Assembly: GCA_004554775.1 (NCBI GenBank)
Contig: SFKI01000002.1
Location: 186,001-250,000 of the forward strand
DNA length: 64,000 bases
Direction: 5' to 3'
From: Subdoligranulum variabile
GTDB lineage: Bacteria > Bacillota > Clostridia > Oscillospirales > Ruminococcaceae
The notes under the pieces were generated by a model. The model was not told the DNA's origin and did no database searches. It was given only the letters and a program-made list of their open reading frames with translations. A program made the position numbers and the translations under genes. Below, one piece after another: positions 25,324 to 33,561 of this stretch. Numbering within the stretch: the first letter of the stretch is position 1; every line of letters begins with the position of its first letter.

Positions 25324-27747
25324 TTACTCGCGGATCTCGATGCCGAGTTTGAACTTCAGGTTGCCCAAAATCTTCTTGACGCAGCGGTCGACTTCATCGG
25401 CGGCGAAGGGCTTGTCGCCGGGCTGGAAGTAAAGGCTGAACGCCATGCTCTTCTTGTCAGCGCCGAGCTTTTCGCCGCGGTAGATATCGAACAGCTCGAC
25501 CTTGGTCAGCTGCTTGCAGGCACGCTGCATCTCGGCGATGAGGGTACCGCACTCCATGCTCTCGGGTGCAACGAGGGCCAGGTCGCGCTGCACCGGGGCA
25601 AACTCGGGGATCGGGGTGTAGTGCAGGCTGGCGGGAACCAGGGCGTGGAATGCGACCCAGTCGATCTCGCCCAGGTAGATGTTCAGGTTGGAACGGCTGT
25701 CCTTGGGCAGCTTCAGCTCCGCGGTGACATCGTTGGCCAGCTTGCCAAAGACGCCGACGCGCTCGCCCTTGCACAGGATGTAGGCGGAGATGCCGGGATG
25801 CAGCCAGGCAACATCGGTGGCACGCTCAACAGTCAGCTCGACGCCAAATGCGGAGCCGAGACCCTCGACAGCGCCCTTCACGGCGAAGAAGTCCTCATCA
25901 CTGCCCCAGGCGGCAAAGCCCAGGTGCAGGCGCTCTTCCGGCAGCTCGGTGACGGGCAGCTGCTTGGGAATGTAGATATTGGACAGCTCGAACAGGCGGC
26001 CCTCGGCGTTGCCTTTGCGCAGGTTGTCAACGACAACATTCAGCAAAGACGGTGCCAGCAGCGGGCGCATGATGGTCAGATGAGAGGAAATCGGGTTCAG
26101 GATGCGGATGACCTTGCGCTCGGGGGCGTCGGCAGCTATATGCAGCATATCCAGGTCGGCATCGGCGTAGAACGCGAGAGTCTCAGCCTCGTAGAAGCCC
26201 TGAGCGCACATGGTGCGCTTGGCCTTGGCCTGGGCTTTCTGCTCGGCAGTCAGGCCGCCCGTGGTGACGGTGGCGGCTTTCAGGAAGGTGGGCACGATGT
26301 GGTCATAGCCGTACTCACGGATGACTTCTTCGGCGAGGTCGGGCTCGCCGACCTCGATGTCCTCACGCCAGCGAGGGGCAACGACCTGCATCGTGTTGCC
26401 ATCGGCTTCGAGCGTGACCTCAAATTGCAGGCGGTGCAGGATGTCGAGGATCGCATCGGTGGGCACGGTGATGCCCAGGATGGCGTTGATGCCGCTGATG
26501 GTAGCAGTGAAGTGTTTGCCCTCACGCGGGGCACCGGCGGAGCAGTCGAAGTGGGTGGCGGTGACTTCGCCGCAGCCCAGCTCCTGGATCAGATGCAGGG
26601 CGCGGGCCATGCCGAGCTCGGTCGTGTACTCAGAGATGCCCTTTTCGTAATGGCTGGAAGCGTCGGTATTCTGGCCCAGGCCGCGGGCAGTCTTGCGGAT
26701 GTTGTCGCGGGCGAACTTGGCGCTCTCGAACAGCAGCTGGGTGGTGGTGTCCTTGATCTCACTGTTCAGGCCGCCCATAACGCCGGCCAGCGCAACGGGC
26801 TTGGAGCCGTCGCAGATGACGAGGTTGTTCGGAGTCAGCTTGAAGTTCTTCTCGTCCAGGGTGGTGATTTCCTCGCCATCCTTGGCGCGGCGCACGATGA
26901 TCTGGCAGCTTTCCAGCGTGCCCATATCAAAAGCGTGCATCGGCTGGCCGATTTCCAGCATGACGTAGTTGGTGATATCCACGACATTGGAAATGCTGCG
27001 CAGGCCGCACAAGGCCAGCTGGCGCTTCATCCAGCGCGGAGAGGGGCCGGGGGTGATGTTGTGCACGTAGTGGCCGATGTAGCGCGGGCAGAGGTCCGGG
27101 GCTTCGACCGCGATGGACAGGCGGTCGTCGGTGGTGTCGGACACAGTGTAGTCGGTGGCAGGCATCTTGAGGGGCTTGCCAAGTACAGCAGCAACCTCAC
27201 GCGCGATGCCGAGGACGCTCTGGCAGTCGGCACGGTTGGCGGTGACGGAAATGTCAAAGATGTAATCATCGAGACCGACAACTTCCTGGATCGGGGTGCC
27301 GGGGACGGTATCTTTGGGCAGGTCAAGCAGGCCGTAGACCTCAGCACCGGGGTACAGGTCGTCATTCAAGCCCAGTTCTTCGCCGCTGCAAAGCATGCCG
27401 TTGGACTCAACGCCCATCAGGGGCTTGGCCTTGATCTTGATGCCGCCGGGCAGCGTGGAGCCATCCAGCGCAGCGGGGGTGTGCATGCCCTCGTAGACAT
27501 TGGGGGCACCGGTGGAAATCTGGATATCGTGGCCGTAGTCGCCGCAGTCCACCTTGCAGATGTGCAGGTGGGTGCCCTCCTGGGGGACACACTCAGTGAC
27601 AACGCCAACGACGACCTTGCTGATCTCGCCACCGAGATCAATCAGTTCTTCGACCTCAAAGCCGCAGCCGAAGAGCTTGTCTTCCAGCTCCTGCGCGGTG
27701 ACGTCGATGTCAACATACTGTTTTAACCAGCTGAACGGTACTTTCAT
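25324..27747 (-). CDS. pheT: Phenylalanine-tRNA ligase beta subunit
   Basis: Beta chain of the (alpha-beta)2 enzyme that charges tRNA-Phe. 807 residues, full length. Domains in order: tRNA-binding EMAP-like fold (about 38-150), B3/B4 editing domain (about 215-390), B5 domain (about 410-480), class II-like core (about 490-680) and anticodon-binding FDX-ACB domain (about 710-806). The start MKVPFSWLKQYVDID is the canonical N-terminus behind GGGGGAGGAG. It lies 19 nt after pheS in an operon controlled by the T-box leader. Confidence 0.97.
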   Translation of the reverse strand: MKVPFSWLKQYVDIDVTAQELEDKLFGCGFEVEELIDLGGEISKVVVGVVTECVPQEGTHLHICKVDCGDYGHDIQISTGAPNVYEGMHTPAALDGSTLPGGIKIKAKPLMGVESNGMLCSGEELGLNDDLYPGAEVYGLLDLPKDTVPGTPIQEVVGLDDYIFDISVTANRADCQSVLGIAREVAAVLGKPLKMPATDYTVSDTTDDRLSIAVEAPDLCPRYIGHYVHNITPGPSPRWMKRQLALCGLRSISNVVDITNYVMLEIGQPMHAFDMGTLESCQIIVRRAKDGEEITTLDEKNFKLTPNNLVICDGSKPVALAGVMGGLNSEIKDTTTQLLFESAKFARDNIRKTARGLGQNTDASSHYEKGISEYTTELGMARALHLIQELGCGEVTATHFDCSAGAPREGKHFTATISGINAILGITVPTDAILDILHRLQFEVTLEADGNTMQVVAPRWREDIEVGEPDLAEEVIREYGYDHIVPTFLKAATVTTGGLTAEQKAQAKAKRTMCAQGFYEAETLAFYADADLDMLHIAADAPERKVIRILNPISSHLTIMRPLLAPSLLNVVVDNLRKGNAEGRLFELSNIYIPKQLPVTELPEERLHLGFAAWGSDEDFFAVKGAVEGLGSAFGVELTVERATDVAWLHPGISAYILCKGERVGVFGKLANDVTAELKLPKDSRSNLNIYLGEIDWVAFHALVPASLHYTPIPEFAPVQRDLALVAPESMECGTLIAEMQRACKQLTKVELFDIYRGEKLGADKKSMAFSLYFQPGDKPFAADEVDRCVKKILGNLKFKLGIEIRE

Positions 27748-27766
27748 AATCTGTACTCCTCCCCCA

Positions 27767-28789
27767 TCAATCCTCGAACTGCTTCAAGAAGCGCAGATCG
27801 TTTTCAAACATCAGGCCGATGTTGTTGATGCCGTACTTGAGCATGGCGATACGCTCGATGCCGATGCCGAAAGCAAAACCGGAATAGACATTGGGGTCAA
27901 TGCCGCAGTTTTCCAGTACGCTGTGATGCACGACACCGGCACCCAGAACCTCGATCCAGCCGGTATGCTTGCACAGCGGGCAGCCCTTGCCGCCGCACTC
28001 GAAGCAGGAAACGTCGACCTCGACGCTGGGCTCGGTAAACGGGAAGTAGGACGGGCGCAGACGGGTCTTGACCTCGGGGCCAAACAGGGCCTGCACGAAC
28101 TTATCCAGCATACCCTGCAGGTCGCATAGGGTGATGCCCTTGTCTACGACCAGGCCTTCCATCTGGTGGAACATCGGGGAATGGGTGGCGTCCGAGTCAG
28201 AGCGGAACACACGGCCGGGAGCCAGAACCTTGATGGGGGGCTTTTCCATGTCCATGACGCGGATCTGGCCGCCGCTGGTCTGGGTGCGCAGCACAATATC
28301 GTCGGCTACGTAGAAAGTATCCTGCATGTCGCGGGCGGGGTGGTTCTTGGGGACGTTCAAGCGGGTGAAGTTGTGGTCATCGTCCTCAATCTCGGGGCCT
28401 TCAAAAATTTCAAAGCCCATGCCGGCAAATACGTCGATGATCTCGTTCTTAACGAGGGTGATGGGATGCAGGTTGCCGTTGGGGCGGATCTTGGCGGGCA
28501 TCGTGATATCGACAGTCTCAGCGACATTGCGGGCAGCCAGCGCGGCTTGCTCGACCTGGGCGGACAGGGCCTGATACTGGCCCTCAGCCCACTGCTTGAA
28601 CTCATTGATGGTCTTGCCGACGGTGGGACGTTCCTCTTTGGGAACATCGCGCAGGGACTTGGTCAGCCCGGCGACAGCACCGTTTTTGCTCAGGAATTTC
28701 TGCCAGAAGTCCGACAGCTGTGCCTGATCCGTGACAGCGGCGGCAGCTTCTTCGATCACCGCGCGCAGCTCTTTGATTTTTTCTTCCAT
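27767..28789 (-). CDS. pheS: Phenylalanine-tRNA ligase alpha subunit
   Basis: Catalytic class II chain that forms Phe-AMP and transfers Phe to tRNA-Phe. 340 residues from the ATG at 28789, the usual length. A longer upstream frame runs through the T-box terminator and is not real. The N-terminal coiled coil (about 1-90) is followed by the catalytic core. Motif 2 is near FHQMEGLVVDKGIT (about 215) and motif 3 is GFAFGIGIERIAML near 310. The FEGPEIEDDDHNF segment is typical. Four cysteines (CFECGGKGCPLC, about 280) form the small zinc-finger-like insert seen in many Gram-positive PheS. Confidence 0.97.
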   Translation of the reverse strand: MEEKIKELRAVIEEAAAAVTDQAQLSDFWQKFLSKNGAVAGLTKSLRDVPKEERPTVGKTINEFKQWAEGQYQALSAQVEQAALAARNVAETVDITMPAKIRPNGNLHPITLVKNEIIDVFAGMGFEIFEGPEIEDDDHNFTRLNVPKNHPARDMQDTFYVADDIVLRTQTSGGQIRVMDMEKPPIKVLAPGRVFRSDSDATHSPMFHQMEGLVVDKGITLCDLQGMLDKFVQALFGPEVKTRLRPSYFPFTEPSVEVDVSCFECGGKGCPLCKHTGWIEVLGAGVVHHSVLENCGIDPNVYSGFAFGIGIERIAMLKYGINNIGLMFENDLRFLKQFED

Positions 28790-29107
28790 AGTACACCTCT
28801 GTTTGTGGGTCTTGCGGGACAAAACAAAAAAGGCTTCGTCCCTGCGTGTATCAGGGACGAAGCCTTGTAAAGCAAAACTCCGCGGTACCACCCGTGTTCC
28901 GCGCATAAAGGCGCGGCACTCTTTGTCTGCCGGTAACGGTGCAGCGCCGTTGCGCACTACTAAGCAGGCAGCTGTTCACGCGCACCACTCGGGAGGGAAC
29001 TTCAGCGCGGGGGCTTGGGAACGGCTTGCAGCCGGTGACCGCTCTCTCTGATCCGAAACGAACCGCGCGTACTTTCTCCGTCGTTGTGTTTTAACGAATA
29101 CGTGTTT
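28790..29107 (-). promoter_or_regulatory. T-box riboswitch leader of pheST
   Basis: Leader on minus that senses uncharged tRNA-Phe and then prevents termination. The T-box core GGGTGGTACCGCGG stands at 28880-28893. The terminator AAGGCTTCGTCCCTG / CAGGGACGAAGCCTT followed by TTTTTT is at 28826-28868. Stem I lies upstream. An AGAGAG element at about 29040 fits the GA motif, and TGAAGTTCCC near 29000 offers TTC as a phenylalanine specifier codon. The order specifier, T-box, terminator and pheS is complete. The next 35 nt lead to the pheS ribosome site. Confidence 0.93.
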
Positions 29108-29136
29108 AGTATAGCGGTTTCGGCAGAATTTGTCAA
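29108..29136 (-). promoter_or_regulatory. Near-consensus sigmaA promoter of the pheST leader
   Basis: On minus: perfect -35 TTGACA (29131-29136), 17-bp spacer, -10 TATACT (29108-29113). The -35 box sits 7 nt beyond the stop of the BI-1 gene. Confidence 0.88.
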
Positions 29137-29143
29137 GGGCTGC

Positions 29144-29863
29144 TTAGTTGTCGCGGCGGCGGCCCAGCAGGCGCACCACGTACAGGAAAATGTTGATGAA
29201 GTCGAGATACAGGTTCAGTGCGCCGATGATGGATGCCTTGTGCAGCATGGCAGCATCGCCGCCAAAATAGGCGTAGTGGTGCTTGAGCATCTGGGTGTCA
29301 TAGGCCGTCAGACCCATGAAGATAAACAGGCCCACGGCACAGAGCAGCAAATCACCAATGCCGAAGCCAAAACCCAGCAGGCTGAACAGCCCGCCGACCA
29401 GAGAACAGACGATCATGGCAATCAGACCACCCATCAGCTTGGGACCCCAGCCGATCAGGCTGCGATTGGTGGTGGCACCGTACACGGCCATGACGCCGAA
29501 GTAGACCGCACCGACCAGGAACGCCAGCACCAGGCTTCCCAAATCATAGAGCAGGAAAATAGAGCAGAGGTTAAGGCCGTTGAGTGCCGCATAGGCAAAG
29601 AAGATGCCGGTAGCGGTGCTGGGCTGCAGGCTGGTGACGCGGGCAGACAGCACACCGACCAGAATCAACTCAGCAATGCAGGTAATAAAAAAGACACCGC
29701 TGGAGATAAAGGCGTAGACCAAGCCGGACGTAACAGCACCGATGGCCACTGCGAAGGTGACCATCAGGCCCGCGAACATCCAGCCGAAGGTCTTGGTCAT
29801 ATATTGATTTAACGTTCCAAACGGACTTTCAGCGTAAGAAATATCATTGTAATTCTCATACAT
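29144..29863 (-). CDS. Bax inhibitor-1/YccA-family membrane protein
   Basis: 239-residue integral membrane protein with about seven helices, starting after a short cytoplasmic N-terminus (residues 1-28). The family (UPF0005) includes YetJ of Bacillus subtilis, a pH-sensitive calcium leak channel, and E. coli YccA, an FtsH modulator. Typical family segments are SAYDTQMLKHHY-like (AYDTQMLKHHYAY near 185) and the C-terminal LNLYLDFINIFLYVVRLLG. The paired aspartates of the calcium gate correspond to Asp in AYDTQ and Asp in YLDFINIF. The gene is single, with a TATAAT at 29891-29896 upstream. Confidence 0.93.
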   Translation of the reverse strand: MYENYNDISYAESPFGTLNQYMTKTFGWMFAGLMVTFAVAIGAVTSGLVYAFISSGVFFITCIAELILVGVLSARVTSLQPSTATGIFFAYAALNGLNLCSIFLLYDLGSLVLAFLVGAVYFGVMAVYGATTNRSLIGWGPKLMGGLIAMIVCSLVGGLFSLLGFGFGIGDLLLCAVGLFIFMGLTAYDTQMLKHHYAYFGGDAAMLHKASIIGALNLYLDFINIFLYVVRLLGRRRDN

Positions 29864-29890
29864 AGTTGAAATCCCCTTTCTGTATGAAGT

Positions 29891-29896
29891 ATTATA
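29891..29896 (-). promoter_or_regulatory. -10 box upstream of the BI-1 gene
   Basis: Perfect TATAAT on minus (AGTATAATACT) about 30 nt before the ATG. The -35 region (ATGAAT at 17 bp) is weak. Confidence 0.5.
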
Positions 29897-29956
29897 CTAG
29901 TGTTGGGATGCTAATTCATCACAAAATTATGAAGAACTATGGATAAAAGGTGAAAA

Positions 29957-31030
29957 ATGTCTGATTTATACGGGATCTACCTGCATATCCCCTACTGCCG
30001 GGCCAAATGCCGGTATTGTGATTTCTACTCGGCCCCTGGGGCGCGGGGGGTGCCCCAGCCCTATACGGACGCTTTGCTGCGGGAACTTGCCAAAAATGAC
30101 CGTAGGCCCGATACGCTGTATTTTGGCGGCGGCACACCGGCCTTGCTGACACCGCAGCAGGTGGAAAGCCTGATCACAGCGGCAAATCCCCTGCCTGAGG
30201 CGGAAATCACGCTGGAAGCCAACCCGGATGTGGTGACCCCGGAAAGACTGACGGGCTTTCGTGCGGCAGGCGTGACACGCATCAGCTTTGGGGTGCAGAG
30301 CGCCAGCAACGCCCAACTGCGGCGGCTGGGGCGCACCCATACGGCCGAGGGTGCTTTGCAGGCCCTTACCTGGGCGCGGGAGGCCGGGTTTGCGGAAATT
30401 TGCGGCGATATTATGCTGGCCCTGCCTGAATACAGTAATGCCGAGTTTGACGCAACGCTGGCGCTTTTGCAGCAGGGCGGCTGCACACATATTTCGGCCT
30501 ACCTGTTAAAAGTGGAGCCAGGCACGGCTTTTTACCGCAACCCGCCTGTGGGTCTGCCGGACGGTGATGCAGCGGCAGATTTTTATTTATATGCGGTCGA
30601 CCAGCTGGAAAAAGCCGGGTATAAGCAGTATGAGATCAGCAACTTCTGCCGCCCCGGCCACGAGGGACGGCATAACCTGCTGTACTGGGATTGCTGCGAT
30701 TATCAGGGCTATGGTCCTGCGGCCCATAGCTGTGTGGGTGGTGTGCGTAAATACTGGCCCAATGACGTGCAGGCGTTTATCGACGGCACAGCTGCCGAAG
30801 AAGTAGAGGGCAACTGCACGGCGGAGGATTTTTTGCTGATGCAGCTGCGTCTGCGCAAAGGGCTGGACCTGGCCGAATATGCCCGCTGGGGCGGCCGTTT
30901 TACGACGGCACAAAAGCAGTTCATCTGCCAATGCGTGGCGCACGGCTATGCCGAATTTGACGAGAAAACGCTGCACCTGACCCCTGCCGGCATGGTGGTA
31001 CAGAACTCTATTTTAACCGAATTGATGTAA
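29957..31030 (+). CDS. hemW: Radical SAM heme chaperone HemW
   Basis: HemN-like radical SAM protein, now known in the HemW subgroup to bind heme and hand it to target proteins rather than to oxidise coproporphyrinogen. 357 residues. The cluster motif CRAKCRYCDF near residue 14 has the CX3CX2C spacing without the extra cysteine diagnostic of true HemN. TLYFGGGTPALL, then VTRISFGVQS and the C-terminal HemN domain (about 270-350) follow. Ribosome site AAGGTG. In Firmicutes hemW often sits near lepA or hrcA-dnaK, but here it stands alone between convergent genes. Confidence 0.93.
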   Translation: MSDLYGIYLHIPYCRAKCRYCDFYSAPGARGVPQPYTDALLRELAKNDRRPDTLYFGGGTPALLTPQQVESLITAANPLPEAEITLEANPDVVTPERLTGFRAAGVTRISFGVQSASNAQLRRLGRTHTAEGALQALTWAREAGFAEICGDIMLALPEYSNAEFDATLALLQQGGCTHISAYLLKVEPGTAFYRNPPVGLPDGDAAADFYLYAVDQLEKAGYKQYEISNFCRPGHEGRHNLLYWDCCDYQGYGPAAHSCVGGVRKYWPNDVQAFIDGTAAEEVEGNCTAEDFLLMQLRLRKGLDLAEYARWGGRFTTAQKQFICQCVAHGYAEFDEKTLHLTPAGMVVQNSILTELM

Positions 31031-31081
31031 AATACGCATACAGCCGCTGCCTGATAAATAGGCAGCGGCTGTATGCGTTTT
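31031..31081. terminator. Bidirectional terminator between hemW and the ABC importer
   Basis: Arms AATACGCATACAGCCGCTGCC / GGCAGCGGCTGTATGCGTTTT (20-bp stem, TGATAAATA loop) serve both convergent transcripts. The right arm touches the stop codon of the minus-strand ATPase gene. Confidence 0.9.
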
Positions 31082-31643
31082 AAATTTCACGGATGGGCCA
31101 GCCGAGCAGCTCGGCGGCGGTGCGGTCGTGGGTGACAAGGATCGTAGGCCGCTCCCCTGCCAGGCGGTGGGTGGCGGCGGCAGCGTCCCGCACAAGGTCA
31201 GCGTCCATGCCGGTGAACGGCTCATCCATCAACAGGGTCTGGGCATCCCGGCACAGCAGCGCGCGCAGCAGCGCGGCGCGGCGCTTTTGCCCACCGGAAA
31301 GCCGTACTGCGGGCAGGCGCAGGTCAGCCTCGGTAAAGCCGAGGGCTTGCAGCTCAGTGCGGGCCTGCGCAGCGGGCAGACCGTGGCCGGTCAGCACCAG
31401 ATTGTCTACGGCAGTCAGGTAGGGGCAAAGGCGGTTCTCCTGAAAAACCGCGGCGGGCGTTTCTACACCGGTGACGGTGCCGCTGTCGGCAGTCTCCAAC
31501 CTCAACAGGATACGCAGCAGCGTGGTTTTTCCGCAGCCGGAGGCTCCCATTAACACCATCGGACGGTCGACCGTCCAGCTGAAATCATGCAGCACGGCGT
31601 GAGGGCCGAAGCTTTTGCAGAGGTTTTGAATGACGATACTCAT
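31080..31643 (-). CDS. ABC importer ATP-binding protein (SsuB/TauB-like)
   Basis: Small 187-residue ATPase from the ATG at 31643, which overlaps the permease stop (ATGA). Walker A MGASGCGKTTLLRILLRL is near residue 31, the Q-loop is AVFQENRLCPYL, the signature is LSGGQKRRAALLRALL and Walker B is TLLMDEPFTGMD. It is about 50 residues shorter than typical SsuB/TauB proteins (about 240-260) and ends soon after the switch histidine (LVTHDR), so it lacks the C-terminal extension. Together with the permease and binding protein it forms a nitrate/sulfonate/taurine-type importer. Confidence 0.9.
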   Translation of the reverse strand: MSIVIQNLCKSFGPHAVLHDFSWTVDRPMVLMGASGCGKTTLLRILLRLETADSGTVTGVETPAAVFQENRLCPYLTAVDNLVLTGHGLPAAQARTELQALGFTEADLRLPAVRLSGGQKRRAALLRALLCRDAQTLLMDEPFTGMDADLVRDAAAATHRLAGERPTILVTHDRTAAELLGWPIREI

Positions 31644-32401
31644 GCCTGCACCTCCCCGCAAAGGCAGGCTTTGATAGCCCGCAGCAGCCGGGCAGCTACG
31701 GTAGACAGCAGCGCCGAGAGCAGTACAATGACCAGCGTCCATGCAAATACGTCGGGCGTGGACAGTGTGATTTTGGCGCGGTAGAGCGCATCGCCGACGG
31801 AATGATCCGGCAGGCCGATGACCTCGGCCGAGACGCCGCTTTTCCAACACATGCCCATGGCGGCAATGCAGCTTTCGCAGAACGACGGGAAGATGCCGGG
31901 CAGCCAGATATACCGCAGCCGGGTAATGAGCGGCAGGCGATATACGCGGGCCATCTCCAGCAATTGCGGGTCAGTATCGGCAATGCCGCCCAGCACACCG
32001 GCGTAGACCACCGGCAGCACATGGGTGAAGCTGACGACCACCGAGAGGTTGGCGCTGCGCACCCACAGCAAAGCCAGAATGACAAAGCTGGCGACCGGCA
32101 TGGCGCGGATGAGCTGCATAGCAGGCTCGATAAAAATGCGGACCCAGCGCCAGCGGGCACCCAGTGCGCCCAGCAGCAGCCCGCCGAGCACAGCCAGCAA
32201 AAAGCCAGTCAGGATGCGCAGCGCGCTGAACACGATGCGCTGCCAGAATACAGCTGTAGGCGCCAGCTGAACCAGCGCCTGCAACGTCTGTATCGGTGTA
32301 GCGAGGAACAGCCCGCCATGCCCCAGAGAGACAGCGGCCAGCTGCCAGACCGCGACCCACGCGGTCAGTGCAGCGGCGCGCTGCCAGAATTTAACCGGCA
32401 T
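31640..32401 (-). CDS. ABC importer permease (SsuC/TauC-like)
   Basis: Membrane subunit with about six helices, 253 residues from the ATG at 32401. The start overlaps the end of the binding-protein gene by 11 nt; the ribosome site is poor, so coupling is likely. A longer start at 32452 is possible. The EAA-type coupling loop is visible near residue 160 (LLEMARVYRLPLITRLRYIWLPGIFPSF). The GLLLGAL and GVSAEVIGLPDHSVGDALY segments are typical of the nitrate/taurine permease family. Confidence 0.9.
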   Translation of the reverse strand: MPVKFWQRAAALTAWVAVWQLAAVSLGHGGLFLATPIQTLQALVQLAPTAVFWQRIVFSALRILTGFLLAVLGGLLLGALGARWRWVRIFIEPAMQLIRAMPVASFVILALLWVRSANLSVVVSFTHVLPVVYAGVLGGIADTDPQLLEMARVYRLPLITRLRYIWLPGIFPSFCESCIAAMGMCWKSGVSAEVIGLPDHSVGDALYRAKITLSTPDVFAWTLVIVLLSALLSTVAARLLRAIKACLCGEVQA

Positions 32402-33437
32402 AGTAGAAATCGTCAGCCGGCATAGTGCCGCCCACACTGGTTGGGTCGGCATCGAACAGGACCTGATAGTAGGTGGTCAGGTCGGTCTTCATCTGGTCGC
32501 CCGTCTCAAACACGATGTTGCACTGGGGCAGAGCTTTCTGGGCCAGGGCGGCCTTGGCAACGATGCCGTACTCCTCGCACAGAGCGGCAGTGCCCGCGAG
32601 GTCGTTGTTGGCAGCGTCCACGCTGGCCTGGTAGGCGTCCATAAAGGCGGCGAAGCGGGCGGGGTCAGCGTCAACGGCATCCTTACGGACGACCAGTACA
32701 CCCGTAACCAGCTTGGAACCGGCGACCTTCTGCCATTCCTCCTTCATGTCCAGGGCAACGCGCAGGCCTTCGACCTGAGCTAGAGCGCTGGTCACAAAGG
32801 GCTGGGGCAGCATGGCAATGGTGGCTTCCCCGGCCTGGACTTTGCTCAGGGCCTCGGTGGCTTCGCTGCAATACTCAATAGTTACGTCGGTGTCAGGGTC
32901 AAGGCCGTTCTCAGACAGCACGTAGCGCAGGACATACTCCGGCGTGGTGCCCTTGCCGGTGGTGACAAGGGTCTGGCCCTTGAGGTCGGCAACGCTGTTT
33001 ACGGTTTCGCCGTTCTCGACAATGTACAGCACGCCCAGCGTGTTGACGCAGGCGACTTCAACGGCACCGTTGGTTTTCTGGTACAGAGTAGCAGCCAGGT
33101 TGGCAGGCACGGCGGCAGCGTCGATATCGCCTTTGACCAGCAGGGGCACGACCTCGTCGGCGGCACCGTACATGTTGAAGTCGATGGTGTCGGCGGCATC
33201 GTTAGCCGTCAGCATATTGACGAGACCCATAGTGGTGGGACCCTTCAGGCCAGCCACACGCAGAGCGGCACTCTCGGCAGAAGTCTCCGGGCTAGCTTCT
33301 TCCACGGTAGAAACAGCCTCGCTGGAAGCGGGCTCGGCAGCGGATTCGGCAGCGGAAGATGCAGATGCACCGCAGCCAGCCAACGATGCGCAGAGCGCAA
33401 AGGCGGCAACAGCGGAAAGAATACGTTTGAGTTTCAT
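32391..33437 (-). CDS. ABC importer substrate-binding lipoprotein (NMT1/SsuA-like)
   Basis: 348-residue lipoprotein with lipobox LAGC (Cys22) and a long A/S/E linker. The periplasmic-binding fold type II begins with LRVAGLKGPTTMGLVNML near residue 63. VVPLLVKGDIDAAAVPANLAATLYQ is the characteristic NMT1/SsuA-like segment. The ligand cannot be read directly. The family binds sulfonates, nitrate, bicarbonate, thiamine precursors and some aromatic compounds. The divergent Crp/Fnr gene is a candidate regulator. First gene of the leftward operon. Confidence 0.9.
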   Translation of the reverse strand: MKLKRILSAVAAFALCASLAGCGASASSAAESAAEPASSEAVSTVEEASPETSAESAALRVAGLKGPTTMGLVNMLTANDAADTIDFNMYGAADEVVPLLVKGDIDAAAVPANLAATLYQKTNGAVEVACVNTLGVLYIVENGETVNSVADLKGQTLVTTGKGTTPEYVLRYVLSENGLDPDTDVTIEYCSEATEALSKVQAGEATIAMLPQPFVTSALAQVEGLRVALDMKEEWQKVAGSKLVTGVLVVRKDAVDADPARFAAFMDAYQASVDAANNDLAGTAALCEEYGIVAKAALAQKALPQCNIVFETGDQMKTDLTTYYQVLFDADPTSVGGTMPADDFYYAG

Positions 33438-33483
33438 GATTTTTTCCTGTCCTCTCTTTGTAGATGCGATTATGAAACATCTC

Positions 33484-33512
33484 TTGCTTTTGCTGCCCTA
33501 CTATACTATAAT
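33484..33512 (+). promoter_or_regulatory. SigmaA promoter of the Crp/Fnr gene
   Basis: -35 TTGCTT (33484-33489), 17-bp spacer, perfect -10 TATAAT (33507-33512). Transcription should start near 33519. Confidence 0.75.
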
Positions 33513-33526
33513 AAATACAAAATGTC

Positions 33527-33542
33527 TGTTGCCCGTGCAACA
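33527..33542. promoter_or_regulatory. Probable Crp/Fnr-type operator
   Basis: Perfect palindrome TGTTGC-CCGT-GCAACA, flanked by CAAAATG on the left and CATTTTG on the right, between the start of transcription and the Crp/Fnr ATG. The two-fold TTGC/GCAA half-sites suit a Crp/Fnr dimer. At about +8 to +23 it would act as a repressor site, most simply for autoregulation (inference). Confidence 0.55.
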
Positions 33543-33561
33543 TTTTGAGAGAGGATCCTGC

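Noticed and set aside
25621..27726. 701-codon open frame on + opposite pheT
   Set aside because: Antisense shadow of a highly biased GC-rich gene. It has no ribosome site, its composition is odd, and pheT is unmistakable.
32944..33561. N-terminal extension of the Crp/Fnr frame
   Set aside because: It runs antisense to the binding-protein gene, and the promoter, operator and GAGAGAGG site point to ATG 33562.
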